The notes: a model not told the origin generated them from the letters alone. Counted from the first letter of the stretch, positions 32,680 to 42,185 are shown. The stretch: DNA of 64,000 nt from Aequorivita vladivostokensis (GCF_000952855.1 NZ_JSVU01000003.1:62001-126000); one strand, 5' to 3'. Numbers and translations: made by a program.

Positions 32680-33924
32680 ATGTTTAAAACGATACTTACG
32701 GTTGCCTTTTTTATAATTTCGCTTTGCGCAAATGCACAGGGAACCATAAAGACCATGTTTTACAACCTGTTGGAGTTTCCCTCTGCCCAGCCCAGTAATC
32801 GCGAACAGATTTTAATGGAGATAATCGACGATTACGAGCCCGATATCTTTATGGTTTGCGAGCTGGAAAGTGAATATGGTGCCGATTTAATTTTGAATAC
32901 GTCGCTCAACGATGAAGGCGTCAATTATTTACGGGCTCCATTTCAGCCCAGCCAATCCGGCGACCCAGACCATCAACAAATCCTGTTTTACAGAAAAGGA
33001 ATGTTCACCCTTGAAGCTGCTGAAGTTATCCCAACACAAGTGCGCGATATAAACCATTATACCTTAAAACTCAGCACCGCCGACCAACAAACAGACCCAG
33101 TGCTAATTGAGATTTTCGTAACCCATCTTAAATCCAGCCAAGGTAGCGGGAACCAAACATTGCGTCTGGTTATGGTAAACCAGTTTACCGACAGACTGGA
33201 AACCTTGGATCCCGATTCCTTCGTAATTTTCAGTGGTGATTTCAACTTTTATACTTCGAGCGAGCCGGGATACCAAGAATTATTGGACCCCACGAACGCC
33301 ATTGTAATGGTAGATCCTATTGATCGTCCGGGGTCGTGGCATAACAATGATAGTTTTCAGGATATACATTCGCAAAGCACCCGTTTAAGCTCAGGTCCTT
33401 TTGGCGCGGGAGCCGGCGGCGGGCTGGACGATAGGTTTGATTTTATAACCATTTCAGAAAATATGCTGGGCAACCCCAAATTAAAATATATTGAAAACAC
33501 CTATAAATCTTTTGGGAACAATGGCAATTGCTACGACAACAGTATAAACAGCCCCGACTGCGCTGGAGATTTCAGCCAAGAATTGCGGGAGCATCTTTAC
33601 AATATGAGCGATCATCTGCCCATTGTGATGGACCTGGAAACGGACAAGGAAATTGTTTTGGACAATCCGGATTTTGCGATTATAAGCGCTATTCTTTTAG
33701 AAAACACAATGGCTTCCTCAGAATTGAACATTCGTCTGGCGTCGAGTGTTTCGGAAAGCGTTTCTTTTGAAATTTACAATACTTTGGGGCAAAAACTCTT
33801 GGAATTCACTTCAGAAAATACAGGGCATATTTCGATAGATATAAGCCAATTTGCCAATGGAATATATTATTTAAAAACGAACATCCCAGGCTTCCAAACC
33901 CTAAAATTTCTTAAAACTCCTTAA
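32680..33924 (+). CDS. Secreted endonuclease/exonuclease/phosphatase-fold protein with T9SS domain
   Basis: 414 residues. Signal peptide (MFKTILTVAFFIISLCANAQ). The EEP fold runs from about 22 to 320 with 'MFYNLLEFPS', 'CELES', 'VTHLKSS', 'FSGDFNFY' and 'MSDHLPIVMDL', the Asn/Glu/Asp/His catalytic set. The last 80 residues are a T9SS sorting domain ('EIYNTLGQKLLEF', 'NGIYYLKT', 'LKFLKTP'), so it is exported to the surface or medium. It may be a nuclease or phosphodiesterase; the substrate cannot be told. The stop codon overlaps the next ATG by one base (TAATG), suggesting coupling to the barrel protein. Confidence 0.88.
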   Translation: MFKTILTVAFFIISLCANAQGTIKTMFYNLLEFPSAQPSNREQILMEIIDDYEPDIFMVCELESEYGADLILNTSLNDEGVNYLRAPFQPSQSGDPDHQQILFYRKGMFTLEAAEVIPTQVRDINHYTLKLSTADQQTDPVLIEIFVTHLKSSQGSGNQTLRLVMVNQFTDRLETLDPDSFVIFSGDFNFYTSSEPGYQELLDPTNAIVMVDPIDRPGSWHNNDSFQDIHSQSTRLSSGPFGAGAGGGLDDRFDFITISENMLGNPKLKYIENTYKSFGNNGNCYDNSINSPDCAGDFSQELREHLYNMSDHLPIVMDLETDKEIVLDNPDFAIISAILLENTMASSELNIRLASSVSESVSFEIYNTLGQKLLEFTSENTGHISIDISQFANGIYYLKTNIPGFQTLKFLKTP

Positions 33925-36734
33925 TGCCAAAAAGGATTCTATACCTACTTTTTTTCTGTTTGGCAGCCCAGGCAGGCGCGCAGCATGTTATAAACATTGA
34001 TGCGACGCTCCTTCCGGGCAAAAAAACGCTGGCAATAAAACAACAGATAACCTATAAAAATACTTCTGCAGATACGCTAAGGGAGTTATACCTTTTTGAT
34101 TGGGCCAATAGTTTTTCCACCAAAACCAGTCCGTTGGGCAAGCGCTTTGCCGAAAATTACGACAGCTCCTTTCATTTTGAAAAAGAAGAAGAACGTGGCA
34201 AAACCACCATTGAAAAAATTTATGGTACGGCCAAAAATCCATTACAGTGGCAACGCGGTGACGAAGTGGATATATTGAGAATAATCCCGCAGACTCCCCT
34301 CCTGCCGGGAGATAGCTACACCTTCAATCTGGAATATAGCGTTAAGGTTGCAGATAGTAAATTTACGCGCTACGGGGTAGATAAAAACGGCAATTACAAG
34401 CTTCGGTATTGGTATATTTCCCCCGCTGTTTACAATGGCCAATGGCAGGTTTACAGCAATAAAAATATTGACGACCTCTACCTAACGCCGTCCGAATTTT
34501 CGGTGAGCCTCCATTTTCCGAAGAACTACTCCCTCATTTCAGATTTGGATTTGCTGGACGAGTCCAGTTCCCATAACATAAAATCCATTGCTCTTGCAGG
34601 AAGGGAGCGCACGAGCGCAACAATCTACCTAGAAAAGATTCCCACTTTTGAAACTATTGAAACAGATAAGCTGCAGGTAATCACAAACATACAGAACAGT
34701 AAGGTAAATCCGCCAGTGCAGGCCTTGTTGATTGATAGAATTGCTCATTTTCTGCATGAGCGGCTTGGCCCATATCCCTTTGAAAAAATGGTCATTAGCG
34801 AAACCGATTATAAAACCAATCCCGTTTACGGTCTCAACCAATTGCCACGGTTTATCAGTCCGTTTCCCGATGGTTTTGAGTACGATATGGAGCAGCTAAA
34901 AACCATTACCCGAAACTATATTGACAATACCCTCATTATGGATTCCCGGGATGATTACTGGCTTCAGGATGCGTTGCAAATTTACCTGATGATGGAATAT
35001 GTGGATACCTATTACCCAAAAATGAAGATAATAGGCAATCTGAGCAATTGGTGGATAATCCGATGGGCGCACGCGGCAGATCTGGAATTTAACGACCAGT
35101 ATCCAATCCTCTATTTGAATATGGCACGCAACAACATCCATCAGGCCCTGACCACGCCAAAGGACTCCTTGTTGAAATTCAATATGAATATTGCCAACGG
35201 CTACTACGGCGCAAGTGGGCTTAGGTATTTGAACGATTATTTGGGCGACGGTGTCGTAAACCGAAGTATTAAGGAGTTTTATTCTGAAAATAGATTGAAG
35301 CCCATTAAATCCTCGAGTTTTGAAACGGTGCTTTCCCGAAACACCGAACTTCCCATAAATTGGTTTTTTGAGGATTTTGCCGATACTCGTACCACGATTG
35401 ATTTCAAAATAAAGAAAGTTGAAAAACAAGGCGATTCGCTAAAGGTCTTTATAAAGAACAACAGAAATAGCGAATTGCCCGTTTCGCTTTACGGTCTCAA
35501 CAAAGAGGAAGTTGTCTATAAAACCTGGACCAGGCCCGTGGATAGTATAACTACGGTAACCATTCCTGCGGAAAACATCCGGAAACTGGCGCTCAATTAC
35601 GAAGGAAAAATTCCCGAATACAACAGAAGAAACAACTTTAAGGCCGTAAAAGGTTTGCTGAATAAACCCTTACAGTTCCGGCTTTTTCAGGATGTGGAGG
35701 ACCCAAATTACACCCAGTTTTTCTTCATGCCCATTTTTGAATATAACCTCTATGACGGTATTTCGGCGGGATTGCGGCTTTACAATAAAACAGTATTGCC
35801 CAAAGCCGTGCATTACAGTCTGGAGCCGCAGTTTGGGTTTCGTTCCAAAACCCTTGTGGGGAGTGCCTCCATCAGCTATACGCAGACTATGGACCAAGGC
35901 AATCTCTACGCCATGCGCTACGGTTTTTCCGGAAATTATTATTCCTACGATCGGGGACTTTTCTATAAGCGCTTTACGCCATACATTACCTTCGCCTTTC
36001 GTAACGACGATTTGCGAAATAACGAAAAACAATACATCAATCTCAGAAACGTAAACGTATATCGGGACGAAAACCCAAACGATCCCAACCAGGAGCCGAA
36101 TTACAGCGTTTTCAACATGCAATATGTGTATTCAAATCCCAACCTTATCAATTATTTTAGGGGCGTTGCCGACTATGAAATTTCCTCAAAATTCAGCAAG
36201 CTATCGGTTGATTTGGAATACCGCAAGCTCTTTCTGAGCAACCGCCAGTTGAACCTTCGCTTCTTTGCAGGGGTTTTTCTCTTTAACGATACCCGTGAAA
36301 ATGAAGATTTCTTCAGCTTTGCCCTAGACCGTCCCAACGATTATCTTTTCGATTATAATTACTACGGAAGAAGTGAAGATTCGGGGCTTTTTAGCCAGCA
36401 GCTCATCATAGCCGAAGGAGGTTTTAAGTCGCAGTTGGAGCCGGCATATGCCAACAGCTGGATGGCCACCGTAAATGCCAGCACGAACATCTGGAGATGG
36501 ATCTATGCCTATGCCGATGTAGGTTTGGTCAGCAACAAAAAACGCGGCACAAATGCGGTTTTTGACAGTGGGGTGCGGGTAAGTCTGGTGGCCGATTATT
36601 TTGAGCTTTACTTCCCAATCTATTCAAACTTGGGTTTTGAACCAAATCTGCCCCATTATGATGAAAAAGTTAGGTTTATAATTACTTTGAGCCCAAAAAC
36701 CCTGTTGGGACTTTTTACGCGAAGATGGTATTAA
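33924..36734 (+). CDS. Inactive M1-peptidase-like protein with outer-membrane barrel
   Basis: 936 residues with a signal peptide (MPKRILYLLFFCLAAQAGAQ). The N-terminal half (about 20-480) has the layout of M1 aminopeptidases: a beta-sandwich domain and then a gluzincin-like helical domain. Where HExxH and the downstream Glu should be, the sequence reads 'ITRNYIDNTLIMDSRDDYWLQDALQIYLMMEYV'-like without the histidines, so zinc binding is not expected. The C-terminal 350 residues are rich in alternating aromatic beta strands and end in 'LLGLFTRRWY', typical of an outer-membrane barrel. Probable surface or periplasmic binding/assembly protein; this architecture may be family-wide. Co-translated with the preceding secreted EEP protein. 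Confidence 0.78.
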   Translation: MPKRILYLLFFCLAAQAGAQHVINIDATLLPGKKTLAIKQQITYKNTSADTLRELYLFDWANSFSTKTSPLGKRFAENYDSSFHFEKEEERGKTTIEKIYGTAKNPLQWQRGDEVDILRIIPQTPLLPGDSYTFNLEYSVKVADSKFTRYGVDKNGNYKLRYWYISPAVYNGQWQVYSNKNIDDLYLTPSEFSVSLHFPKNYSLISDLDLLDESSSHNIKSIALAGRERTSATIYLEKIPTFETIETDKLQVITNIQNSKVNPPVQALLIDRIAHFLHERLGPYPFEKMVISETDYKTNPVYGLNQLPRFISPFPDGFEYDMEQLKTITRNYIDNTLIMDSRDDYWLQDALQIYLMMEYVDTYYPKMKIIGNLSNWWIIRWAHAADLEFNDQYPILYLNMARNNIHQALTTPKDSLLKFNMNIANGYYGASGLRYLNDYLGDGVVNRSIKEFYSENRLKPIKSSSFETVLSRNTELPINWFFEDFADTRTTIDFKIKKVEKQGDSLKVFIKNNRNSELPVSLYGLNKEEVVYKTWTRPVDSITTVTIPAENIRKLALNYEGKIPEYNRRNNFKAVKGLLNKPLQFRLFQDVEDPNYTQFFFMPIFEYNLYDGISAGLRLYNKTVLPKAVHYSLEPQFGFRSKTLVGSASISYTQTMDQGNLYAMRYGFSGNYYSYDRGLFYKRFTPYITFAFRNDDLRNNEKQYINLRNVNVYRDENPNDPNQEPNYSVFNMQYVYSNPNLINYFRGVADYEISSKFSKLSVDLEYRKLFLSNRQLNLRFFAGVFLFNDTRENEDFFSFALDRPNDYLFDYNYYGRSEDSGLFSQQLIIAEGGFKSQLEPAYANSWMATVNASTNIWRWIYAYADVGLVSNKKRGTNAVFDSGVRVSLVADYFELYFPIYSNLGFEPNLPHYDEKVRFIITLSPKTLLGLFTRRWY

Positions 36735-36780
36735 AGAGGGCCGAAATTTTAAGAACCGGTATTTCAAATAAAATCAAAAA

Positions 36781-37005
36781 ATGCAACTATTAAATAACTG
36801 GCGAATCGTCATCCTCCTTTGCCTAACCTTGGGCTTAGCACCATTTTTGCCCGAACCCCACATTTGGGGTAAACTGAAATGGATTGCAGGCGGCGCCGAA
36901 GGCATGCAGGGAGCAGACTGGTTTGATGTCTTGCTCCACGGGTTTCCTTTTATTCTTTTGCTTAGATTGTTGATTGTGAGCGCTCTTCCTTCAAAAAAAG
37001 ATTGA
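36781..37005 (+). CDS. Small membrane protein of unknown function
   Basis: 74 residues with two hydrophobic segments ('WRIVILLCLTLGLAPFLP' at 6-23 and 'LLHGFPFILLLRLLIVSAL' at 51-69) separated by a loop with Trp and Gly ('HIWGKLKWIAGGAEG'). No domain name recognised. It is 46 bp after the barrel protein and has good codon structure, so it is probably real and may share that transcript. Confidence 0.7.
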   Translation: MQLLNNWRIVILLCLTLGLAPFLPEPHIWGKLKWIAGGAEGMQGADWFDVLLHGFPFILLLRLLIVSALPSKKD

Positions 37006-37052
37006 AACACAAATCCGCTCTGTTACAAAAACCGCCTGTGTATAACTAAGCG

Positions 37053-37083
37053 TTGCGAAACCCCCTCAATTTCGCTATTTTTG
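37053..37083 (+). promoter_or_regulatory. Promoter of the E1 dehydrogenase gene
   Basis: TTG at 37053-37055 and a perfect TATTTTTG at 37076-37083, 20 bp apart, 20 bp before ATG 37104. This shows that the upstream TTG is not the start. Confidence 0.65.
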
Positions 37084-37103
37084 CAAAACTAAAACCCATT
37101 GAA

Positions 37104-39518
37104 ATGCAGACAGACCCAAAGACCAACGGCGAAATTTCCTTTGACGATTTCAAAGAAACAGTTATAAACGATTATAAAATAGCTGTTACCAGCCGTGAAT
37201 GTAGTCTATTGGGCCGCCGTGAAGTACTTACAGGGAAGGCAAAGTTTGGGATTTTTGGCGATGGCAAGGAAGTACCGCAACTGGCTTGGGCCAAGGCCTT
37301 CCAAAATGGAGATTGGCGCAGTGGTTACTACCGCGACCAAACGTTTATGATGGCCATCGGGAAATTAACTATTGAGCAATTCTTCGCAGGTCTTTATGCC
37401 CATACCGATATAAAGGCGGACCCTATGAGCGCGGGAAGGCAGATGGGAGGCCATTTTGCAACCCACAGCCTCAATGAAGACGGCAGTTGGAAAAATCTTA
37501 CCCAACAAAAAAACAGTAGTGCCGATATTTCGCCCACGGCAGGTCAGATGCCAAGATTATTGGGCTTGGCGCAAGCTTCAAAGATTTTCAGGAATGTAAA
37601 AGGGATTGAAAACAAAACCAATTTCTCCATAAACGGAAACGAAGTGGCTTGGGGAACTATCGGTAATGCCAGCACCAGCGAAGGGCTGTTTTGGGAAACC
37701 ATAAATGCCGCGGGCGTGCTCCAAGTACCCATGGTAATGAGCGTTTGGGACGATGAGTACGGAATTTCAGTCCACGCAAAATACCAAACCACCAAAGAGA
37801 ATATTTCAGAAATATTAAAAGGATTCCAACGCAATGAGGAAGAGGATGGTTATGAAATTATCCGCGTGAAAGGTTGGGACTATCCAGAATTGATTGAAGT
37901 TTACAACCGTGCCTCTAAGATTGCCCGGGAGGAGCATGTGCCCGTCCTGATCCACGTACAGCAACTTACCCAGCCCCAGGGCCACAGTACCAGTGGCTCG
38001 CACGAACGCTACAAAAGCAAGGACCGTTTGGAGTGGGAGGCAAAATTCGACTGCAACCTGAAAATGCGCGAATGGATGATTGCCAGTGATATTGCTACTG
38101 ATGAGGAACTTTCAGAAATAGAAAAGGAAATAAAAAAGAAAGTACGCGACGGCAAAAAAGCAGCCTGGGAAGCCTTTGTGGCTCCCCAGAAAAAGGAGCA
38201 GCAGGAAGCCGTGGTATTGTTGGGCAACTTAGCCGAGAGCAGCCCAAACAAAAATTTCATTGAAAAAATAAAGAATGAATTGGCTTCCGAAAAGGAGCCA
38301 TTGCGTAGAAATATCCTCGCTTCCGCGCGCAAAGCACTGCGCTATGTAGTAGGGGAAAATTCTTCTGAAAAGAAACAACTTCAGGATTGGATTGAGAATT
38401 ATTGCGAAACAATCCAGCCCAAATACAGTGCCCATCTTTACAGTGAGGCCAAAGAGAACGCCAAAACCATAAAGGAGGTGCTTCCCTCCTACGCAACCGA
38501 TGCCGAGGAAGTAGATGGCCGCGTCGTGCTTCGCGATAACTTTGACGCTATCTTCAGCAAGCATCCCGATGTATTGATTTTTGGGGAGGACAGTGGTGAA
38601 ATTGGTGATGTAAACCAAGGCCTGGAAGGCATGCAGGAAAAATACGGCAAGCTACGTGTAGCTGATGCCGGTATTCGCGAAGCTACCATTCTCGGCCAGG
38701 GAATCGGCATGGCGATGCGCGGTTTGCGACCCATCGCGGAAATTCAGTATTTGGATTACATACTGTATGCCCTTCAAATTATGAGTGACGATTTGGTTAC
38801 CGTTCGTTACCGAACCAACGGCACCCAAAAAGCCCCGTTGATTGTCCGCACCCGTGGCCACAGATTGGAAGGCATTTGGCACAGTGGCTCACAAATGGCT
38901 GGTTTGATTCACCTATTGCGCGGAATGTATGTCCTGGTACCTCGCGATATGACAAAGGCCGCCGGTTTTTACAATACGCTGTTGGAAACCGATGAGCCCG
39001 CCCTGGTTATAGAATGCTTAAACGGCTATCGTTTAAAGGAAAAAATGCCGAAGAATCTCGGCGAGTTCAAAACCCCAATTGGCGTTGTGGAAACCATTAA
39101 GGAAGGAACTGATATCACCCTGGTTTCCTACGGAAGCACCCTGAGAATTGTGGAAGAAGCCGCCAAAGAACTGCAACAGGCAGGTATAGATGTTGAAATT
39201 ATTGACGTGCAGTCCTTACTGCCTTTAGACATTAATCACGATATGGTGAAGAGCGTAGCCAAAACGAACCGACTCCTGGTAATTGACGAGGACGTGCCGG
39301 GCGGTGCTTCGGCATACATTTTAAACCATATTATTGAAGTACAGGGCGGGTATAAATTTATGGACAGCAAACCCCAGACCCTCTCGGCAAAGGACCACCG
39401 TCCGCCCTATGGCACCGATGGTGATTACTTCAGCAAACCTTCCGTGGAAGATGTCTATGAAAGGGTTTACGCCATCATGCACGAGGCAAATCCTTCGGAG
39501 TTTCCCAAGTTAAGATAA
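37104..39518 (+). CDS. Fused alpha/beta E1 of a 2-oxoacid (branched-chain type) dehydrogenase
   Basis: 804 residues from ATG 37104. The first half is the ThDP-binding alpha subunit ('WRSGYYRDQTFMMAIGKLT', 'GNASTSEGLFWETINAAGV', 'WDDEYGISV'); the second half (from about 470) is the transketolase-like beta subunit ('FGEDSGEIGDVNQGLEGMQEK', 'IREATILGQGIGMAMRGLRPIAEIQYLDY', 'VISYGSTLR'-type 'LVSYGSTLRIVEEAA'). It decarboxylates a 2-oxoacid, probably branched-chain, and passes the acyl group to E2. The fused alpha-beta form is common in Flavobacteriia. Monocistronic with its own promoter. Confidence 0.88.
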   Translation: MQTDPKTNGEISFDDFKETVINDYKIAVTSRECSLLGRREVLTGKAKFGIFGDGKEVPQLAWAKAFQNGDWRSGYYRDQTFMMAIGKLTIEQFFAGLYAHTDIKADPMSAGRQMGGHFATHSLNEDGSWKNLTQQKNSSADISPTAGQMPRLLGLAQASKIFRNVKGIENKTNFSINGNEVAWGTIGNASTSEGLFWETINAAGVLQVPMVMSVWDDEYGISVHAKYQTTKENISEILKGFQRNEEEDGYEIIRVKGWDYPELIEVYNRASKIAREEHVPVLIHVQQLTQPQGHSTSGSHERYKSKDRLEWEAKFDCNLKMREWMIASDIATDEELSEIEKEIKKKVRDGKKAAWEAFVAPQKKEQQEAVVLLGNLAESSPNKNFIEKIKNELASEKEPLRRNILASARKALRYVVGENSSEKKQLQDWIENYCETIQPKYSAHLYSEAKENAKTIKEVLPSYATDAEEVDGRVVLRDNFDAIFSKHPDVLIFGEDSGEIGDVNQGLEGMQEKYGKLRVADAGIREATILGQGIGMAMRGLRPIAEIQYLDYILYALQIMSDDLVTVRYRTNGTQKAPLIVRTRGHRLEGIWHSGSQMAGLIHLLRGMYVLVPRDMTKAAGFYNTLLETDEPALVIECLNGYRLKEKMPKNLGEFKTPIGVVETIKEGTDITLVSYGSTLRIVEEAAKELQQAGIDVEIIDVQSLLPLDINHDMVKSVAKTNRLLVIDEDVPGGASAYILNHIIEVQGGYKFMDSKPQTLSAKDHRPPYGTDGDYFSKPSVEDVYERVYAIMHEANPSEFPKLR

Positions 39519-39584
39519 CGCTAAAGTCCTGTTATACTTCAGCTAGGCTATGTATCTTATAGCGTAATTTAAAAATATTGCGCC

Positions 39585-40106
39585 ATGAGAAACATTTTTA
39601 CACTATTGCTGAGTATCATTTTTACCTCCGTCGTTACCTCACAGGATGTAAACGACAACATTCGCTTTATCGCCCAATCACAAGTGCCACAGCCTGTATT
39701 GGACCGGCAGGAAACCTTATTTCCTACCAACTTTGTTTCTGAATGGCGAGTACAAGAAATGGACGGAATGCAGGACGCCCCAAACCTAAGGTACATCGCC
39801 AAATTTGAAGACGACGGCCGTCCCGGGTTTTCAGCCTCCTATCTTCCCAGTGGGGTGCTTATTTTCAATTCAGAATTTATGCCCAGTGAAATAATCCCGG
39901 CAGAGGTTCGCCTTAAAATTGACAGGGATTATAAGGACTACACTATCCGCCACGCAGATTTTATCACCTTTTACAATCCAAAACGCGAAATCTACATGGT
40001 AAAACTTTTAAAGGATATTGGCGTACAATATATTTTTTACAACACAGCTGGCAATGAAATCCCCAAAGATTCGCTCCCATTGGAGATTAAAATTTTGATG
40101 AATTAG
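39585..40106 (+). CDS. Secreted PepSY-like hypothetical protein
   Basis: 173 residues. A signal peptide of about 20 residues (MRNIFTLLLSIIFTSVVTSQ). The body has short repeated beta-alpha patterns such as 'VPQPVLDRQETLFPTNF' and 'IIPAEVRLKIDRDYKDYTI', reminiscent of PepSY-like periplasmic proteins; this resemblance is weak. No catalytic motif. Located between the E1 gene and the asnB leader region. Confidence 0.7.
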   Translation: MRNIFTLLLSIIFTSVVTSQDVNDNIRFIAQSQVPQPVLDRQETLFPTNFVSEWRVQEMDGMQDAPNLRYIAKFEDDGRPGFSASYLPSGVLIFNSEFMPSEIIPAEVRLKIDRDYKDYTIRHADFITFYNPKREIYMVKLLKDIGVQYIFYNTAGNEIPKDSLPLEIKILMN

Positions 40107-40198
40107 ATTTGAAGGAATTCACCTTAAAATCACAAAATCCTGCACTTTATCGAATATTCAATAGTTTCAACTATTAATTACATTTTATTCAATAAATA

Positions 40199-40231
40199 TT
40201 TGGAAGTCTGGAATTAATTACTTTAAATTAG
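40199..40231 (+). promoter_or_regulatory. Promoter of the asnB leader transcript
   Basis: TTTG at 40199-40202 and TAAATTAG at 40224-40231 (one mismatch to TAnnTTTG), 21 bp apart, about 30 bp before the leader peptide ATG. Transcription would start near 40238. Confidence 0.5.
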
Positions 40232-40260
40232 CAATTCAATTATAAAACAAATACAGGTTT

Positions 40261-40311
40261 ATGTCTTTCAACAGTTTAAATAATAACAATAATAATAACG
40301 AGCTGCCGTAA
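40261..40311 (+). CDS. Asn-rich leader peptide of asnB (attenuation)
   Basis: 16 codons, MSFNSLNNNNNNNELP, ATG 40261 to TAA 40309-40311. Eight of 16 residues are asparagine, seven of them consecutive (40279-40299). It lies 21 bp upstream of a strong intrinsic terminator (40333-40370) and 179 bp upstream of the asparagine synthetase gene. This is the classical layout of ribosome-mediated attenuation, as known for trp, his and leu leaders: low Asn-tRNA stalls the ribosome on the Asn run and prevents the terminator from forming. ACGAGCU at 40298-40304 can pair with AGCCCGU at 40333-40339 with one mismatch, a possible antiterminator. The mechanism is inference; the peptide, terminator and gene order are direct. 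Confidence 0.8.
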   Translation: MSFNSLNNNNNNNELP

Positions 40312-40332
40312 CAAAAACTTGTCGCGATATAT

Positions 40333-40370
40333 AGCCCGTCAGGTTTTTTTCCTGACGGGCTTTTTTTTTG
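40333..40370 (+). terminator. Attenuator terminator upstream of asnB
   Basis: A perfect 11-bp stem (AGCCCGTCAGG with CCTGACGGGCT), a loop of seven T, and nine T after the stem. It lies inside the asnB leader, after the Asn-rich peptide and 120 bp before asnB, so it must be bypassed for asnB expression. Confidence 0.92.
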
Positions 40371-40375
40371 CCTCT

Positions 40376-40404
40376 TGTTCCCCTTGCCCCCAAAAGGGGG
40401 AAAC
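40376..40404. repeat. CCCCC-AAAA-GGGGG dispersed hairpin repeat
   Basis: TTCCCCTTGCCCCCAAAA followed by GGGGGAAAC. A related copy with CCCCCTACCCCC and GAAGGGGGAAC ends lies at about 62929-62979. Position between attenuator and asnB; no role assigned. Confidence 0.65.
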
Positions 40405-40490
40405 AGAAACAGAAAATAATATTTGAAGAGATTTTAATAAAAACCAATTATCAAATAACTATAAACTATTAACCAAATAACCTTTCAATT

Positions 40491-42185
40491 ATGTGTGGAA
40501 TTGTATGTGCATTCGATTTAAAAAGGCCTTCAGAAGACTTGAGGCCACAGTTACTGACCATGGCAAAATGCCTTAGGCACCGCGGCCCAGACTGGAGCGG
40601 GATTTTTAGCAACAAAAAAGCCGTTATGGCCCATGAACGCTTGGCCATTGTAGATCCTACTTCGGGAAAACAGCCTCTGTTTTCCGAAGACAAAAAGCTG
40701 GTGCTTGCCGCCAATGGCGAAATCTATAACCATATGGAACTGCGCAAGCAATTTGAAGGAAAATACAACTTTCAAACAAAAAGCGATTGCGAAGTTATCT
40801 TAGCGCTCTACAAGGAAAAAGGACCTTCGTTTTTGGATGAACTCAATGGCATTTTCGGCTTTGCCTTATACGATGCCGAAAAGAACGAATACCTGATTGC
40901 CCGCGACCATATGGGCATTATACCGCTCTATATGGGCTGGGATAAGGACGGAACATTTTACGTGGCAAGCGAGCTGAAGGCGCTGGAAGGCTACTGTACC
41001 AAAATTGAACTTTTCCCTCCCGGCCACTATTTGCACAGCAGCGACGGCAAGTTAAAAAGATGGTGGACCCGCGACTGGATGAGCTTTGATGCCGTGCAGG
41101 AAAACGAGACGAGCATTCAGGATTTGCGCGAAGCCCTGGATGCGGCCGTAAAGAGACAGTTGATGAGCGATGTACCATATGGTGTACTGCTTTCGGGCGG
41201 ATTGGACTCTTCCATCACCTCTGCCCTGGCCAAAAAATACGCCGATAAACGTGTGGAAACTGGCGATACCGAGGGCGCATGGTACCCTCGGCTCCATTCC
41301 TTTGCGGTGGGGTTGGTGGGCTCGCCAGATTTGGCTGCCGCCCAAAAGGTAGCGGACCATTTGGGAACCGTGCACCACGAAATCCACTTTACGATCCAAG
41401 AAGGGCTGGACGCAATCCAGGATGTAATCTATCACGTTGAAACATACGATATTACTACCATTCGCGCCTCCACCCCTATGTTTCTCCTGGCCCGTGCCAT
41501 TAAAGCCATGGGCATAAAAATGGTACTCTCCGGTGAAGGGGCCGACGAGATTTTTGGCGGATACCTCTATTTTCACAAAGCTCCTTCGGCAAAGGACTTC
41601 CACGAGGAAAACGTGCGGAAACTCGACAAACTCCATATGTACGATTGTCTTCGCGCCAATAAATCCCTGGCCTCTTGGGGTATTGAGGGCCGTGTACCTT
41701 TTCTCGACAAAGAGTTTATGGACGTGGCCATGCGCCTTAACCCAAAAGATAAAATGATACTTGCCGGGCAGAAAGCCCCACAGGACAAACAGGCCATGGA
41801 AAAATGGGTGCTTCGCGAAGCCTTTGGCGATATGCTCCCCGCAGAAGTTGCGTGGCGGCAAAAGGAACAGTTTAGCGACGGCGTGGGCTATAGCTGGATA
41901 GACTCCCTAAAGGAAATGGTAAACGAAAAAGTTACCGACGACCAAATAGCAAATGCCCATTACCGATTCCCCATCCAGACGCCAACAAGCAAGGAAGAAT
42001 TCTATTACCGAACCATTTTTGAGGAACATTTCCCCAGCGATGCCGCGGCACTAACAGTGCCCAGCGTACCCAGCGTAGCCTGCAGCAGTCAAGTAGCCCT
42101 CGATTGGGATGAAAGTTTTAAAAATATGAACGACCCCAGCGGGCGGGCGGTTAAAAATGTACATGCCGATGCGTATGCGAAGTAG
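40491..42185 (+). CDS. asnB: Asparagine synthetase B (glutamine-hydrolysing)
   Basis: 564 residues. It makes asparagine from aspartate, ATP and glutamine. Class II glutaminase domain with Cys2 as nucleophile ('MCGIVCAFD'), 'HRGPDWSG' and 'NGEIYNH'. The synthetase domain starts near 215 with the PP-loop SGGLDSS (235-241), 'LSGEGADEIFGGYLYF' and 'LDKLHMYDCLRANKSL'. The C-terminus 'WDESFKNMNDPSGRAVKNVHADAY' is the usual AsnB end. Expression is probably controlled by the Asn-codon leader and terminator upstream (40261-40370). Confidence 0.97.
   Translation: MCGIVCAFDLKRPSEDLRPQLLTMAKCLRHRGPDWSGIFSNKKAVMAHERLAIVDPTSGKQPLFSEDKKLVLAANGEIYNHMELRKQFEGKYNFQTKSDCEVILALYKEKGPSFLDELNGIFGFALYDAEKNEYLIARDHMGIIPLYMGWDKDGTFYVASELKALEGYCTKIELFPPGHYLHSSDGKLKRWWTRDWMSFDAVQENETSIQDLREALDAAVKRQLMSDVPYGVLLSGGLDSSITSALAKKYADKRVETGDTEGAWYPRLHSFAVGLVGSPDLAAAQKVADHLGTVHHEIHFTIQEGLDAIQDVIYHVETYDITTIRASTPMFLLARAIKAMGIKMVLSGEGADEIFGGYLYFHKAPSAKDFHEENVRKLDKLHMYDCLRANKSLASWGIEGRVPFLDKEFMDVAMRLNPKDKMILAGQKAPQDKQAMEKWVLREAFGDMLPAEVAWRQKEQFSDGVGYSWIDSLKEMVNEKVTDDQIANAHYRFPIQTPTSKEEFYYRTIFEEHFPSDAAALTVPSVPSVACSSQVALDWDESFKNMNDPSGRAVKNVHADAYAK

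Noticed and set aside
37053-37103. TTG start for the E1 dehydrogenase
   Set aside because: The segment contains the -33 and -7 promoter boxes; ATG 37104 follows them.
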